Shown: piece by piece, positions 1 through 11,870 of the stretch
Layout of the letters: each line of letters begins with the position of its first letter
How positions within the stretch are numbered: the stretch's first letter is position 1
Assembly (NCBI GenBank): GCA_021432635.1
Contig: MU270048.1
Span: 248,001 to 312,000 of the forward strand
DNA: 64,000 bases
Direction of reading: 5' to 3'
Origin: Thozetella sp. PMI_491
Taxonomy: Eukaryota; Ascomycota; Sordariomycetes; Chaetosphaeriales; Chaetosphaeriaceae
The notes under the pieces: model-generated
What the model was told of the DNA's origin: nothing
The model's input: only the letters and a program-made list of their open reading frames with translations
Database searches by the model: none
Translations under genes and position numbers: made by a program

Positions 1-2235
1 GCTGACACCTTTTCGCCCAGGTACTCGCTCAACCGCCGAATCCACGACGTCAAGGCATATCCGGTGCAATCCCCTCAGGGCGCTAATGTTCTCATCTACG
101 GCCATGAGACCGGTGTCACCTTGGTCTGGCGCGGCGGTCGCCGTTTGAAGGCCACCAGGTCGCCATCTCAGGGCAAGCAAAACGGAGGAGGCAGCGACGA
201 TGCGGTGATGGTTTTGGATTCCGAGGAAGAAGACGGCCCTGCTCCCAGCGCCTATACCGATAAACCTGAATTTGAGGACACCCCCTCGGATTCTGCATGT
301 CCCGAGGTCATACAAACTCTCGACCTCGCGCTCGGCAGCGCCGCCATCCATGTTGCGGTCCTACCCATGCCACCCTGCACCGCCGCTGATGCTGCATGGC
401 ATGGCGCCGACATCCTGAAGACCAAGATCGTGTTTGCCGTGTCGTGCGCCACGAGCGATGTTTATGTGATCACGCTGCCGCTGACGCCACCGTCCCACGA
501 GAGCAAGGCGCGGCCGGAACTTCGGAAGAGCCTCCTCGACGGCGTGGCGGGCAAGGGTGCATGGAACGAGACACTCACCTTGCTGGCCGGCCAAGGTCGA
601 TACAGCGAGGCCGTGGCGCTATCGATCGTCAAGCCCAAGGCTGTCTCCGAGCGAAGTCGGTCCTTTGAACGAAGCGGCCCAGCCAAGCCTTCCGCACCGC
701 GAGTGGTGGTTGCGGCGAGCGCGAGAGAGGCTAACGGAACGCTGCGCTTCTGGGACGTCAGCCTGGATGCAAAGCCCGGTGCACCAGCGAGACGAATCGA
801 GCCGTTCCAGACCGAGTATTTGCCTTCGCCTCTCACGGCGATCTCGTTCAACCCGTCCCACGCAACCCAGCTCCTTGCCGTCGCGTCACCCCATGCGGCC
901 CGCATCTATGACTACTCGATCCCCTCTCTCCCTTCGGACGATACCTCAGACGGCCCATTCCCTACACAAGGCTCTTGGCTCTTGTCTCTCTACCAGCCCT
1001 TCGCCCCATCAGCCTCAGCAATGTCAATAGCGCGGAAACCTATTGTTGCTGCGGAGTGGATAGCTCTCGGCCGGGCCGTCTTGACCCTTCTCGCGGATGG
1101 ACAGTGGGGAATCTGGGACATCGACGGTGCCGCGCCATCAGGATCGCAGGCCGGCTTGTTTGGCAAGCAGAACGCGGGGCTTCGCGGCTCAGCCATCACG
1201 AACTTTAGCGCGAGCGGCTTCCTCGAAGGAACCAGCCCTCTCCGCAATCCAGGTTCGCAGAAATCCACACCCATGTCCGGCTCCGGGGGTGACTTCGTGC
1301 CCATGACGCCACATACCAGAGCACTGGCTGCTTCCATGGGCGGCGGTCCAGAGCGCCTAGCAACAGTACGAGGAGGCATCGAAGTGACTCAACTACCACA
1401 GCCGCGGGGGACGGCCGCTCCAGAGGAGTCTGCGATCCTTTGGCTCGGCGGCGTTGACCCTGTTGTTTCGGTTATCCCTGTGATCTCCCGCTTCTGGGAC
1501 GTCCAGCTTCGAAAGGGCAACGGTAGCGGTGTCAACCTATTCAGTGGCGGGCAGGCTACTCGGATGGTCCGTCTGACCGATCTTGGGGTTGGCTTGCTGG
1601 GCGAGCGCTGCACCGGTGCTGCTGCGGTACCAAGATTCAGCCAACAACGCCTAGGTGCCAGCACCGACGGTCGACTGAGTCTAGGTGACGAGGACTCAGG
1701 CAAGCCACAGGAAGGCTTGCCCATTGAGGTCATTCTGCAAGGCGAGAGCCGCTTGGTCGCCGTTCACGAGCTGAACAACGGCACATCCTTGGTGTCCCGG
1801 CTCGTAGGCTCTCGATCTAAGAAACTCCGCCCAAGGGAGCGCCAGGCGAACGCCATCATCGCATACCCTCGCCCGGACAAGCCGAGCAGCGTTGCTTTCA
1901 ATCTCAGCGTTTCGCGCCGCGGAAATGGAGCCCCACGCACGCGGCCGGGGCTGACCGGATTATTTGATGCGTCTAGCGAAGCACTGCCCTCTACCAGGGT
2001 GGCCAGCGATGGTTCTGTGGGTGCTAGCACGCTGGCTTCGCTAAAGCAAAAGGGGGCTGGCCTAGCGTTCGTGGCCGACTTGGAGCACGCTGCAGATCAG
2101 CCAGACGACGAGTCAGATGCCGAGAACCGCGATGTGGAGCAGGAGATGATGGACATCATGGAGATCGACCGCGAGCTCGAGCAAATGGCGCAGAACCGGG
2201 AGCAAGGCACCAAGCACGTCTTTTTCGAGGGATAG
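1..2235 (+). CDS. Nucleoporin Nup37-like protein, 5' end outside the window
   Basis: The reading frame is open from base 1 (codons start at 1) to TAG at 2233-2235, giving 744 visible residues with the N-terminus off the window. The visible start resembles fungal Nup37, with motifs such as FSPRYSLNRRIHDVKAYPV and YGHETGVTLVWRGGRR. The middle has WD-like repeat segments (LRFWDVSL, GQWGIWDIDG). The C-terminus is acidic and helical (EMMDIMEIDRELEQMAQ). In fungi Nup37 is a beta-propeller with a long C-terminal extension that binds Nup120 in the Nup84/Y complex of the nuclear pore scaffold; that role is family knowledge recalled from memory. No intron is needed in the visible part. After the TAG the same frame stays open and coding-like to 2376 (see the next feature). 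The gene is convergent with the acyltransferase gene. Confidence 0.7.
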   Translation, partial: ADTFSPRYSLNRRIHDVKAYPVQSPQGANVLIYGHETGVTLVWRGGRRLKATRSPSQGKQNGGGSDDAVMVLDSEEEDGPAPSAYTDKPEFEDTPSDSACPEVIQTLDLALGSAAIHVAVLPMPPCTAADAAWHGADILKTKIVFAVSCATSDVYVITLPLTPPSHESKARPELRKSLLDGVAGKGAWNETLTLLAGQGRYSEAVALSIVKPKAVSERSRSFERSGPAKPSAPRVVVAASAREANGTLRFWDVSLDAKPGAPARRIEPFQTEYLPSPLTAISFNPSHATQLLAVASPHAARIYDYSIPSLPSDDTSDGPFPTQGSWLLSLYQPFAPSASAMSIARKPIVAAEWIALGRAVLTLLADGQWGIWDIDGAAPSGSQAGLFGKQNAGLRGSAITNFSASGFLEGTSPLRNPGSQKSTPMSGSGGDFVPMTPHTRALAASMGGGPERLATVRGGIEVTQLPQPRGTAAPEESAILWLGGVDPVVSVIPVISRFWDVQLRKGNGSGVNLFSGGQATRMVRLTDLGVGLLGERCTGAAAVPRFSQQRLGASTDGRLSLGDEDSGKPQEGLPIEVILQGESRLVAVHELNNGTSLVSRLVGSRSKKLRPRERQANAIIAYPRPDKPSSVAFNLSVSRRGNGAPRTRPGLTGLFDASSEALPSTRVASDGSVGASTLASLKQKGAGLAFVADLEHAADQPDDESDAENRDVEQEMMDIMEIDRELEQMAQNREQGTKHVFFEG

Positions 2236-2376
2236 AGCCCAGAAGATCACAATGCGGACGAGGTGCCCTCGATAGTGGAGGACAAGGCACGCTGGCTCAT
2301 CGAGTCGATTAGAGAGGACCAACCACTGATTTTCTTCGGAAATAGCATCAGTGAGTCGAAACAAAGCCGGTCGTGA
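2236..2376 (+). other. Coding-like in-frame extension behind the Nup37 stop
   Basis: Directly after TAG (2233-2235) the same frame runs 46 codons to TGA at 2374-2376. It is rich in Glu, Asp, Ile and Arg and includes the stretch VEDKARWLIESIREDQ, which resembles the preceding helical tail rather than random spacer. A canonical donor-like GTGAGT begins at 2351. This may be an ancestral C-terminal coding segment cut off by a nonsense change, a stop-readthrough extension, or a base error. Confidence 0.4.
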
Positions 2377-3752
2377 GAAGGAGAGACCCGGGAAGACAAG
2401 AGCCCCGTGGATGACGAGATCTGGCTATAGAGCCCATGGACCCCCTAGACGGGGACATGTAGGATAGATACCCACGACTCGCTAGGAGCTCAGGAGTAGC
2501 TAGCCGACAACAAGAACGATGTTCTTCAGCCGGGGGCAGCAGGCCCCCTGACTAACCATGCCCCGAGCAGTTTAGGTATCTGGAAACCCGGGCTTCGCCG
2601 ACAGCCACCCTCAACCCCCCCTCCTCCCCGTTTTCCCTACAAGGCAATGTTTGCATTACATACGCGCGCACGCGCACATCCGCACTGCCAGGTGGAGCAC
2701 AAGGCGAGACCCATCCTTGATCCAAGCTCTGTATTCCGAGCGGTACATCAATATCACAGCCTGTCTCCCGATGACCCAGCGGCGCCGGCCCTGGAGCTGC
2801 GCCCCCGGGAGCCCCCCGCGGCTCACCGGCGGCGGATGACTCCAGCGCGCCTCGGACGTCCTGGACCAGGGAGATGCTGTGGCCGGTGCCATGCTATTCA
2901 GACCAGACTTGACCATTTGCTCTCCTGGCCTCTTGCGGGCACGTTAGGGGAACCTGGCGTGCCCGCGCTTCCCCGTGAGGTTCGGGTGGTGGTGCGCACC
3001 GGTACATGCATTCATTCCCACGTTCCGCCGCAGCTCGTCCGCGCGGCGATGCTTAGCGTCGATATGCTTAATAACTATGTCCAACGTTCTCGGTGGTTAC
3101 CCATCGACCCCGCAAGTTTCGTATCCCTCTACTGGCTGTAGGAAGTTTCTAATTTATTCCTGCGCCCCTTTTTTGACGCGCCGACGCCACGCCCGTGCAG
3201 CAGCGGTGGTTCTCCATAGGTGCGGAAGGATGCAGTATATGAGTAGTTAGACAAATGCATACCCGAAAAGTTCGGCCTATGTCCGTTTTTTCCCAGCCAT
3301 CACAGCCCCCCTTTCCTCATCAGCCGGGACCTAACGGCGACCACATACCCAGATCGGCTGTCAGCACCCCTGAGGAATGTAGGGACAAGGCGGCCGCCCG
3401 AAGATCTGTAGATCGCCTTCCGTCTACTGACCAACCTGTCAGAACCTGCGCCCCTGAGGCGCCAAGCAATTAATCACGATTCTATAGGTGTTGGGGATGG
3501 ATTGAATAGCCTGTATTCTCCAAGTAATATAGACATTAACGACATATGAACAGTGCAATGAGTGAAGGCGGGTTTTGTACCCGTCCTATGCATGATGGTA
3601 TGCTCGCTGTGTTCTACAGCTCCGGCCGTAAAGCTCCCTTCGCCTCTAAAAAAAAAATAACGCCATAGCCATGCAATTATGCAGGGCCGATCATGTGCCT
3701 TCGGCACAGAGATGCAAAACTATTCCGCCAACGCCAGACCCTGCCGGCTCAG
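2377..3752. other. Convergent intergenic spacer
   Basis: This lies between the 3' ends of the Nup37 (+) and acyltransferase (-) genes. No gene is supported. ORFs here (for example 2647-3141) overlap in several frames and resemble no known family. A 23-nt alternating purine-pyrimidine run at 2657-2679 is the only notable composition feature. Confidence 0.6.
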
Positions 3753-5359
3753 TTACTGCGGAAGCAGCTGGGTATTATTGGGAGCCTTTTCCATGTTGTC
3801 GGTAATCACGTGGCTAGCGAACCGCTCCGTTATGCGCGCGCACCATGGATCAATGTAGGTAGTCCATAGGTGAGCTGCTCCGTAATTCAGAGGGATCCAT
3901 AAGAGGAGGCAAACGAAGAAATACGTCGTGCCGGGGAACTGAAGAGCCGGTCCATGAACCCATTCTCCTTTCTCATTCTGAACATCTGGTGGGATGTGGA
4001 ACCCGTAGAGCATCCAGCAGAGAACGGTTCGAAGTAGCAGGCCATGGAGCAAGTAGACGGCAAACGACTGCTTGCCAAACCAAAGGAGGTACCGGTTCGA
4101 TAGAATGTTGCGTGACCAGGGGCTGAAGTGCAAGCCGAGCACTACCATACCCAGGCCAAGGGCGGTAGCGAACCGTGGAACGTTTGCGCCGTCTGGGACC
4201 ATGGGTATCACTACGGCGTGCAAGGCTCGGGACCATGACGCCCATTCGATATTTTCCTCGGGGTACGACATGAAGATGAGGCCGAAGAACAAGAGAGTCG
4301 CGGAGAGGATGCGGCACAGGCGGCGGCGCTCGACGAGGAAGGCTGCAGCAGACTCGTTGTTCTGCAGGTCTGCCATGAAGACGCCAAAGAAGAACTGAAC
4401 CCCGAGCTGAGCTAAGCTCTAGTTAGCGGGAGATCGTGCCGACGATGGCCAGCCCAAGCCCGTCGGAGAAGAATAGAAACTCACCATCTGAAGCCAAGTA
4501 AAAGAAGATGAGGAATGCCAGGCTGAGCATCATCCGATACCGCTGCCTCACGTAGCTTGTCCCGACCATAAATATGTACACCTGCAGACTCCCCTTTAAC
4601 AACGGCAGCAATGTCCATTGGTTCCCGTCGAAGTCGTTCAAGCCTAGAGCCCATGTTGTCAGGAAGCTGTGGAGGACGTGGCCCGCCGAATCTGCCAGTG
4701 ACCCCGATGGAATATCCGGGCTCGTCGCGCCCACCCACCAGCTGTCGCAGTGCTTGGCGACCTGGAATGCGCCGAGATGCATCAGGAGCCATATCAGTAT
4801 GGTAGCGATGCTCGCGGGAAGCACCAAGCGGGGAACCCGGCGGAGCGCCGACTTGGCCATCGAGGTGTAAGCCGCCTCCTGGTTGCCCTGCTGGCAGAGC
4901 TTCACCGGCTTGAGGGCGCATACATAGCCGGTGACGAAGGCGAAGATGGTCACGCCAATGCGCCCTTGCACAAGGATCCTGAGGATCGGCAACTGCAAGA
5001 GCCTGGGCGCCGCATTTTCGGCAGACACGGATCGGAACAGATCCGGGTCCCAGCCTCGTGCAATGTGGGTGATGACTACTGAGAGCGAAGCAAAGCCTCG
5101 AATGCCCTAGCAAGATAGCGCGTTAGCACGGGCGTTGGCCTTCAGAAATGAGGCGGTCCATGAGTCCGGGAGCACGATCCAGCGGGGCACGATTTAAGCT
5201 TTCCGGCGCCGCTGGCCCCCCGGCGGGGAGGCCATTGCGGGCCCTAGGGAGCCGGTCGTGGTGCTCGAAGGGCAAAGGACGGGGAAGCCATTGCGGAATC
5301 TGCGTAGAGGGAGCGCGCACATCAACCCACTTCACGTTTCCTTCCTTTCCAGTGGCCAT
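3753..5359 (-). CDS. Acyltransferase-3 family membrane protein; 5' exon unresolved
   Basis: Two exons are well supported on the minus strand: 5106..4485 and 4411..3753. They are joined by a 73-nt intron (4412-4484: donor GTGAGT, branch GCTAAC, acceptor TTAG) that restores the frame as SDAQLGVQFFFGVF. The protein carries many hydrophobic segments and family motifs (GIRGFASLSVVITH near the start, RNRYL-type loops, FAVYLLHGLLLR near the end) typical of fungal multipass acyltransferase-3 (PF01757) proteins, which move acyl groups at membranes; the substrate cannot be inferred. An in-frame TAG sits directly before GIRG, so an upstream exon is required. The best candidate is the open frame starting at ATG 5359-5357, spliced at 5175-5107 (branch GCTAAC, acceptor CTAG), but that junction is out of phase by one base. 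The N-terminus is therefore uncertain. Confidence 0.75.
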
Positions 5360-6402
5360 TTTGGCGATGCCGGACCAAACCCAACCAAAGTCGTCCCAGC
5401 TCGCGGCGCGTTCAAGTCGGTATCATCCGTGCTTGGGTAGGGTGGTTAAAATGCAACGGTCGACATTCGGGGGGGAAATGCAAGGTCGGCGGGGCGCGCT
5501 TTTGTAATTCGAGCGTTGGGCCAAATCCGTAAAAGGCCTCGTGAGAAGGGGGGCAGCCGAGGTGGTGTGGCTGCGTGGGGGGTGCTCGTATCTGGCGGCA
5601 GCTGCAAAACTAGAAGATCCAGTCTAGTGATTTTCGGGACGGGGTGACGAAAGAGACAGGATGATCAAGATGGTAATTAACGACAGACAAAGGGGGCAGT
5701 CGAGAAGCCAACACAAGACGAGTCAGCCGGGTCGACAGCAGAAGAGGACGCAAAGTTTAAGAGTCCGGTTTAGGGAAGGAAGAACAAGGTCACAATAGGA
5801 AAAGGTAAAGAATATTGCCGACGCACGGCGGAAGGCCCCTTCATAAGTGCATCATCATAGTCAAGAGTCTCGGCGCCAAGCTGAATGCCAAGAGGTTTAG
5901 AGTGGGTCATCATTTTGAGACTTTGCTATGGATGCGGTGGTAGGCCCATAATGAATAGTAAGGTGCCGTTGTGGAGGGGAAGGAACAACCAACATTTGCG
6001 GCAAAAGAGAGAGAGAGGGCAAGGAAGGGGTGGCGCTCTCCCTGGGCCATGGGTCGGGTTGCACTGGACCCGTCAGCCGGCGCGCTGGGCAAATCCGCAA
6101 GGCCGGGGCAGAGAACAGCGAAGAAATGCGAGCCTCCCGGCACCCTGACGTCTGTGGTGCATGGACGCCATGGATGCCAGGGAACATCGCAAGTTGCTGT
6201 GGAGCTTGGCGGCTTTGGAGCGTATTCGAAAGCCAACGGCATGTCTTAGGTTTCTGCGCCAAGAGCGCCATATGCCGGGCGCGACCAAACGCCATCCTTG
6301 CTTGCTGATTACTTTCCATGACAGCACGAAGAGCTTTTGGCTTACCTAACTTTGCTATCTAAAGCTACGGGAGCCCCAGGACCAAGGGGCGGGAGAAAGA
6401 AA

Positions 6403-6425
6403 GGGGGGGGGGGGGGGGGGGGGGG
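6403..6425. repeat. G23 homopolymer
   Basis: An uninterrupted run of 23 G residues follows GAAAGAAA. Its length is probably only approximate because such tracts are hard to sequence. It lies in the spacer, well upstream of the acyltransferase start. Confidence 0.9.
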
Positions 6426-8712
6426 TTGTCAGCTCCCCCAGCCGGCTGTGGTTGGGTTGTGCCGCCAGAAGCGGGAGTGGCTGCTCTCTCTCCTTGGGCG
6501 GAACCCCCCTGTCCCATCGAATCTCGAATGGTCATGCCAAATAGGAAAATCCTAACCGAGGGCAACCTACAAACATACACATGTAACCAAGCGGCGTAGA
6601 TTCCGAGGTAGATTGCCCCAAGCAGTATATATAGAAGATCGCCTTTCCCGCCCGAGCTTGGCACGTCAAGCCAACGGCTTTCCAGCGCCATAACCGGTCA
6701 GTGGAGGACGAAGCACGCGACCAGTGTCGGCTCTGCGCCGGAAACTTGACGATGCGCCAAGGCCTTGGGCCGAGCCTAAGGCGTATTGTACCAGCTTCTT
6801 AGTGGCCATTGTCTCGAAACGTTAGGACAGCCCCCCAGCGCCCGCACTAGTTGTAAAACGTCTAGCTGGCTGGGCACGGCTACAGCGGCCACAGAGCAAG
6901 AGATTGGGGAGGGCCAATCCAGAGATTAGGAGTCCTCCGCAATTCTTTACTCCGTATTTTCTAACCCATACAGAGCGTTTGGAAGAAGTAAGCTCGGTAT
7001 AGCGAACCCCAGGGGGAATGGTTTGGGCCATACCCCGGCCGCATGGACCAGGCTGTGCCTCCTATCCTGCTATCTCCAGATCTTCAGGATCCGCATTGGA
7101 GCATTGGAGCACGGCCGCATTGGGATCTCCCGGCCAGGGCGGAGCGACAAGAAGAAGGGAACGGAAGGAAAGCCGTGGATGTAGTTTACGGCGGCTTGCC
7201 TCGCTTGGGGTGTCTAGTGGGGCAAGTAGCAGAGAACGATACCACAGGTCGGTGTACATAATAGTGCCGGGGAGGGGACCCTGCTGGCAAGTAAGATTGG
7301 CCTCAGGGGTTTGGATGCTGCGAGGCTGGGGGGCTGAAGAGGGCGGTCGGCTGGCGAAACAAAAAAGCATTGGACAATCCGAGACGGCTGCCTTAAGCAG
7401 GAGGTGAGCGGCGAAAAAAGCCACCGACCACCGCCAGGCCACGCGTCCAACATGCTCGTGCTTACCTCTTACAAGCAGGTGCCGGGTATAACCCCATTTC
7501 AACCAACCACGCTGGTCCTGTCACAGTGGATTTTCTGACCCCAGGCTTATCCACAGGTGGGTTCTTACACCTAGCTAGTAGCTGTACATCCATAAAGTCG
7601 GGGGGTATTATTACATACGTTGGAGAGTCTCCATTGCCCTCTGGAGACGCGCCGCCGATGTAGAAGGCAAGACAGATCGCTGCAACCCCCCCGCGTCTGC
7701 CTGTCAAGCCAAAAATCAAGCTTGTCTCGTCCCATGTGGCCTGGCCCACCCTCCCAAAACGGGCGGTTTAAGGAGTGTCAGCACCCAATCAGTCGCCTGC
7801 TGCCTCATGACTGAGAAATTTTTTGTCTTGGGCGGACTCTCGCATCGCACGACGAATGAGAGCTCACAGAGCCGGCAACTATACTTCCGGGAGGAAGATT
7901 TGGGAATTACAGTCTTACCAGCTGGTCTTCCTTGAGAGATGGGGTTTCGGCGGATAAACGATCTGCCTAGCTCCTGCCAAAAATACGAGACTCGTTGTAT
8001 TCTATGCAGATCATGCTCCATCCTCACCAACGCGCTGGAGTTCGCGTGTCACAGAGATTTCACGGATCTCGGTTAGTGTACATATGTCCCCAAAACGGGG
8101 CCGACAACCTCCCCCATGTGGTTACAGGCGTCCTTTCTTAGGGGAGATAGGCCGCATCCCTGGCATTTTACGGATACAGTGCTACGAATTGATCCTGACC
8201 ATAGATAGCGTCATGCCATCAGCCGTCTCGCAGATAGCTCTCCGATAGAGTAAACAAGTCCATCCGGCTGGAGGCACCCAGTGACTCCCGGGACCCTGAT
8301 GGCCCGGCCCTCCTTCGCATTTTCACAAGCAGGCCATCGCTAAAATAAGAACACCCACCTCCCCCTTGTGGCCCAGAATGCGCTGCTTCGGCCGCCACTA
8401 CTATCCCGGTCATCGAGCCGACCTAGCCGACCTAACGCTCCAGACTTTTGCTTCTCGGCACACGTCACTCCAGCCGCACTCTCAGCCAACTGCAAAACAT
8501 ACCATAGTACCTCTGCTGGTCAGACAGAATGGGACTGGTCGGCTTTGATAGCCGGCGGCCACGCGGCCGCTCTTCCTCCCTAGCAGTATACCATGTTCGA
8601 CATCTATGCCCCCGGTGCTTCTTCGGAGCCCCCGCAAACCCCTTCTCCATACATCGCCATATCCCAACTCCCAGCCAGGTTTTCTTAGCTGTTGATCCCC
8701 CTTTCCCACTCC

Positions 8713-8748
8713 TACAACGGTTACAACGGCTACAACGGCTACAACGGT
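8713..8748 (+). repeat. 9-bp tandem repeat TACAACGGY, four copies
   Basis: Four consecutive nonamers (TACAACGGT/C) are seen. On the plus strand they would read Tyr-Asn-Gly repeats. They lie just beyond the 3' end of the HET-domain gene. A plus-strand ATG at 8593 opens a short frame (starting MFDIYAPGASSEPPQTPSP) that stops before the repeat, so no gene is called. Confidence 0.75.
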
Positions 8749-8810
8749 GTTGCTGTCTTCACCGAGCCCGTGGCAGTCCGCGTGCGTGCCAGAACCGGCA
8801 CCGCCAGCTA

Positions 8811-11339
8811 TCATATTTCGATAGCCGAGCTGATCTTCTGCAGCGTATCGTAGTCCGTCGACACGTACACTCCTCGGGTCATCTTCTTCCTCGGCAGCGG
8901 CACTGGCTTCTCCCCCTTGGCATTCCGAGCTGCGTGATCCGCCACCTCGACCACCTTCATCGCGCCCTTCGCCTCGCTGTCTCGTTCTACTAGACCCTTG
9001 TGCGGCTCTGCCACGTCTGCGCGGCCCACGAGCCAGTACTCGGCGTCCTCGTCAGGCTGCGCGGCCGCGGCGGGCCGCCGCACCACGATCGCTGCATCGC
9101 ACCTCCAGAACCGGATCACTAGGTCCCCGACCCGCGCTGCCGTCGGCGCCAGGCCCATGCAGAAGTCGCTGCCGAGAAACCGCACCGGGTCGTGGCTTTG
9201 TGATGAGCGCGGAGACGCCATGTCCCCGTGAGAGTGCAAGCCTGTGTCGGACGCGGACGGCGAGGACAACCGGCGTCTATACGTCGACACGGGCTGTGCA
9301 GCGGACCAGGCACACGTCTCGGGGCTGGAGATTGGGCAGATGCGCGCCAGGTCTTCGTCTTGGTAGTCTAGGATCTTGGCCGAGTAGATCTCCTCCATCT
9401 GCCGGAGCTTCTCCAACTCGTTCGCTGTGTGGTAGTGGCCGTCCCAGCTTCCAACCCACCGCTGCTGGTCCCGGAATGACCCGACGTAGTCACTATACTT
9501 GGGGCCGAGGTGGACAATGGTGCCGGCTATGTAACCCTTGGCTACCACTATGCTGCTTTTGCTGCCTACGGCTGCCGTGCTGGGTTTTGTTAGTGTGACC
9601 TGGGACATTACTTGGCCCACGGCAGCGAGCACTCACCCTGGATTCGTAGCAGCCTTGAGCTCTTGCTCTACCCGGCCTTCGAAAGCTCGCTGGACAACAC
9701 CGGCGAAGCGCACTACGCGGACTCTGCGCTCGTCCTCCATCTCTTCGTCTTCCTTGCCGAAGTCGAGCAGTGGTTTGGCGCGCAAGTACATGAACGAGAC
9801 GACGTCGACCCAGATATCGTAGAAGGCTCGCTTATAGTTGATCTCGAGCATGCCTCGGCCACGCTTCTCCGTCGGCGGGGGTGGAAGTGGCTCCGGCGAG
9901 ACACCTACCGCATCTCGGGCATCGATGGTAGCGAGGGCCTTCGAGCTCTTTTTGAACAGCCCAGCTGGCTTTTTCGACCTCGGATTCGCCTGGCTCCCGC
10001 TGAACAGGCTGCCGAGCTGGAACCCACCCCCTGAGCTTGCGGCCTCGCTGTCGCTCTCCCACCCCATGTCACTCTCGTCTCCGCTGACGTCCGAGCCGAG
10101 CTGGCGAGATCGACGCCGAGCCTTGGATCCCATCGGCCGCTTCAGACGCGCGAGGCCAGTGGTCGCCGCCCGCTCCAGCCTAGGACCATGCGGCTCTGGA
10201 GGAACACCAGGCTCGCCTACTACGGATTCGGACCGCACGGGGTGCACCGAGGGGATCCCGAGCGCGAACGAATCGACGTCGTTGGCCAAACCGACCAGTC
10301 CGAAGACGCGGTCCCGCACCTCGGCGCATCCGCTCTGCAGGAATCGCTCGATGAGCGCCTCGAGCCGCATAGCGTCCGAGAAACGGTTGCTCCTTGCGCT
10401 GAGGAGACGGTCCATGAGCGGAGGTCTCTTCATCTGCCGGGCGACCCCCTCCGTGAGTACTTCTCCGCCGAAGACGAAATACAGGTTGCGAGGGAGGCAC
10501 ACTTCTTGGACCACCCAGAGGCGTTCCCAGTAGGAATTCTGCAGCAAGCGCGCCGCCGGGGTGAGAGCCGCTTTAGGCTTCATCCTCTCCCACTCCTCGG
10601 TGGACACATTGGTCTCCGGGCCGAAGAGGACATGATCGGCTCCGCGGCGGCCCTGCCGCGCTGCGAGCCGCCCTGCAAGGTCCCGGCTGTCCCCTTTCTC
10701 CCATGCAAAGTTCATCAACCAGTCATACATGGCCGAAGGACCCTGGCTGTCGAAGGCAGCCACAGCCCATGCTTGTCGTTTCGCTGGGTCGGTGCCAGTG
10801 TAAGTGTCCAAGTCGTCGAGGGTAGGTACGCCGAGCCAGCTGACCACAGCTACGGCTCGTGTAAAAATAAATGCCATCAGCGCGACCTGTGCATTGCGCT
10901 CCAGAATGGAGGATTGGTCGATGCATATCGCGTCTACCCATAAGGTAAGTGGGTGCGTCGGGGAGCGCAGAAACCGCAGCGCGAGGGTCACATTGTGAAA
11001 TAGAGACAATGGCTGGCCGTTGAGGATAATGCTTGGCTTCTCTCGTACAGTAATAGGTGCTGCCGCTGTAGCCTCCTGAAAATCGGAGGTCTTGGACTCT
11101 GAAGGCTGGGAAATCTTTTCTTCTGCATTTTTCGACTCTAGCAGAATAGGCATCGCCGGAATTCCAGCATGCTCCTGGTCGGGGTCGGCCCATGTGTAAG
11201 ACAGGGCAACATACTTCGGCTTGGCGGCAAACGGGACAGAGACAAGGTCGCCCGCGAGAGGCTCCCAGAAAGCGCCGGGCCGGAGTGTCAAGATCCGGAG
11301 GCCGTCGCCGGCGGGCAACGGAGGGTAGGGAAACACCAT
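8811..11339 (-). CDS. HET-domain (heterokaryon incompatibility) protein
   Basis: Two exons, 11339..9637 and 9579..8811, give 823 aa. The 57-nt intron (9580-9636) has GTGAGT, branch CACTAAC and CCCAG, and keeps the frame. The HET domain (PF06985) lies near the N-terminus: YVALSYTWADPD at about 43-54, LWVDAICIDQ at 133-142 and RNAQVALM at 148-155. An SYWERLWVVQEV motif follows. After the domain come a long basic then acidic Ser/Gly-rich linker and a C-terminal part with a hydrophobic FMYLRAKPLLDF helix and VGDLVIRFWRCDA. HET proteins trigger rejection or cell death when unlike fungal cells fuse; this specific gene's partner is unknown. The start is the first ATG before the FPYPPLPAG motif, which often begins such proteins. 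The open frame extends further upstream without an ATG. Confidence 0.88.
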
Positions 11340-11870
11340 GGCGGAATACTGCTGCTCTAGCCACGCCCGCCTCTTTCGAAGCCTTCGACTCCAGCACCAG
11401 CTGAGGCTCAATGCAAGTTGTGGATTGGTGGGCTAGGCAAATGTCTGGTTCCTGCAGAGATAAAGGAGGCCTGCAACAGCCCGGGAGCAGGTTGCGTGCC
11501 GCTGATGCACGTTTTCCGTAGGGGTCCAGCCCTGGACGAGCTGGTCAGCTTATGTTGCGTCGCCCCGATGTGTAAGAGCTGAATCCAATTAGCCCGATTC
11601 GGCGGCGGCACCCCGGAGCCACCTTGTACATGCACCCGTGGAAACGCGGCAGTATCGATTCAGTAATCTCTTGTTAGGTTCATCTAATCCTCCCCGAGGA
11701 AAATGAGGGACCGAGCCGGACAGCCCCGTCCGGCTATGCAATTCGTAATATAATACAACCCAGTCCGTTCTTACTCCAGCCCTCGCCGTTTGAGGCGTTG
11801 CGACCCTTGCGCAATTGTCGCCTCTGTAAAAAAATAAACTCCCCGGTTCTTCTTTTTCTAAGACTGGCGG
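11340..11870. other. Intergenic spacer
   Basis: It holds the upstream region of the HET gene and the 3' side of the LEA-like gene. Nothing coding is supported. Confidence 0.55.

Larger units (their letters stand above)
5360..8810. other. Long gene-poor spacer
   Basis: It separates the 5' side of the acyltransferase gene from the 3' end of the HET-domain gene. No ORF here resembles a known family, and the frames are short and mutually overlapping. It contains the G23 tract (6403-6425) and a short TACAACGGY tandem (8713-8748). Confidence 0.6.

Noticed and set aside
2647..3141. 164-aa plus-strand frame
   Set aside because: Three overlapping frames, no family resemblance, and it lies in a convergent spacer.
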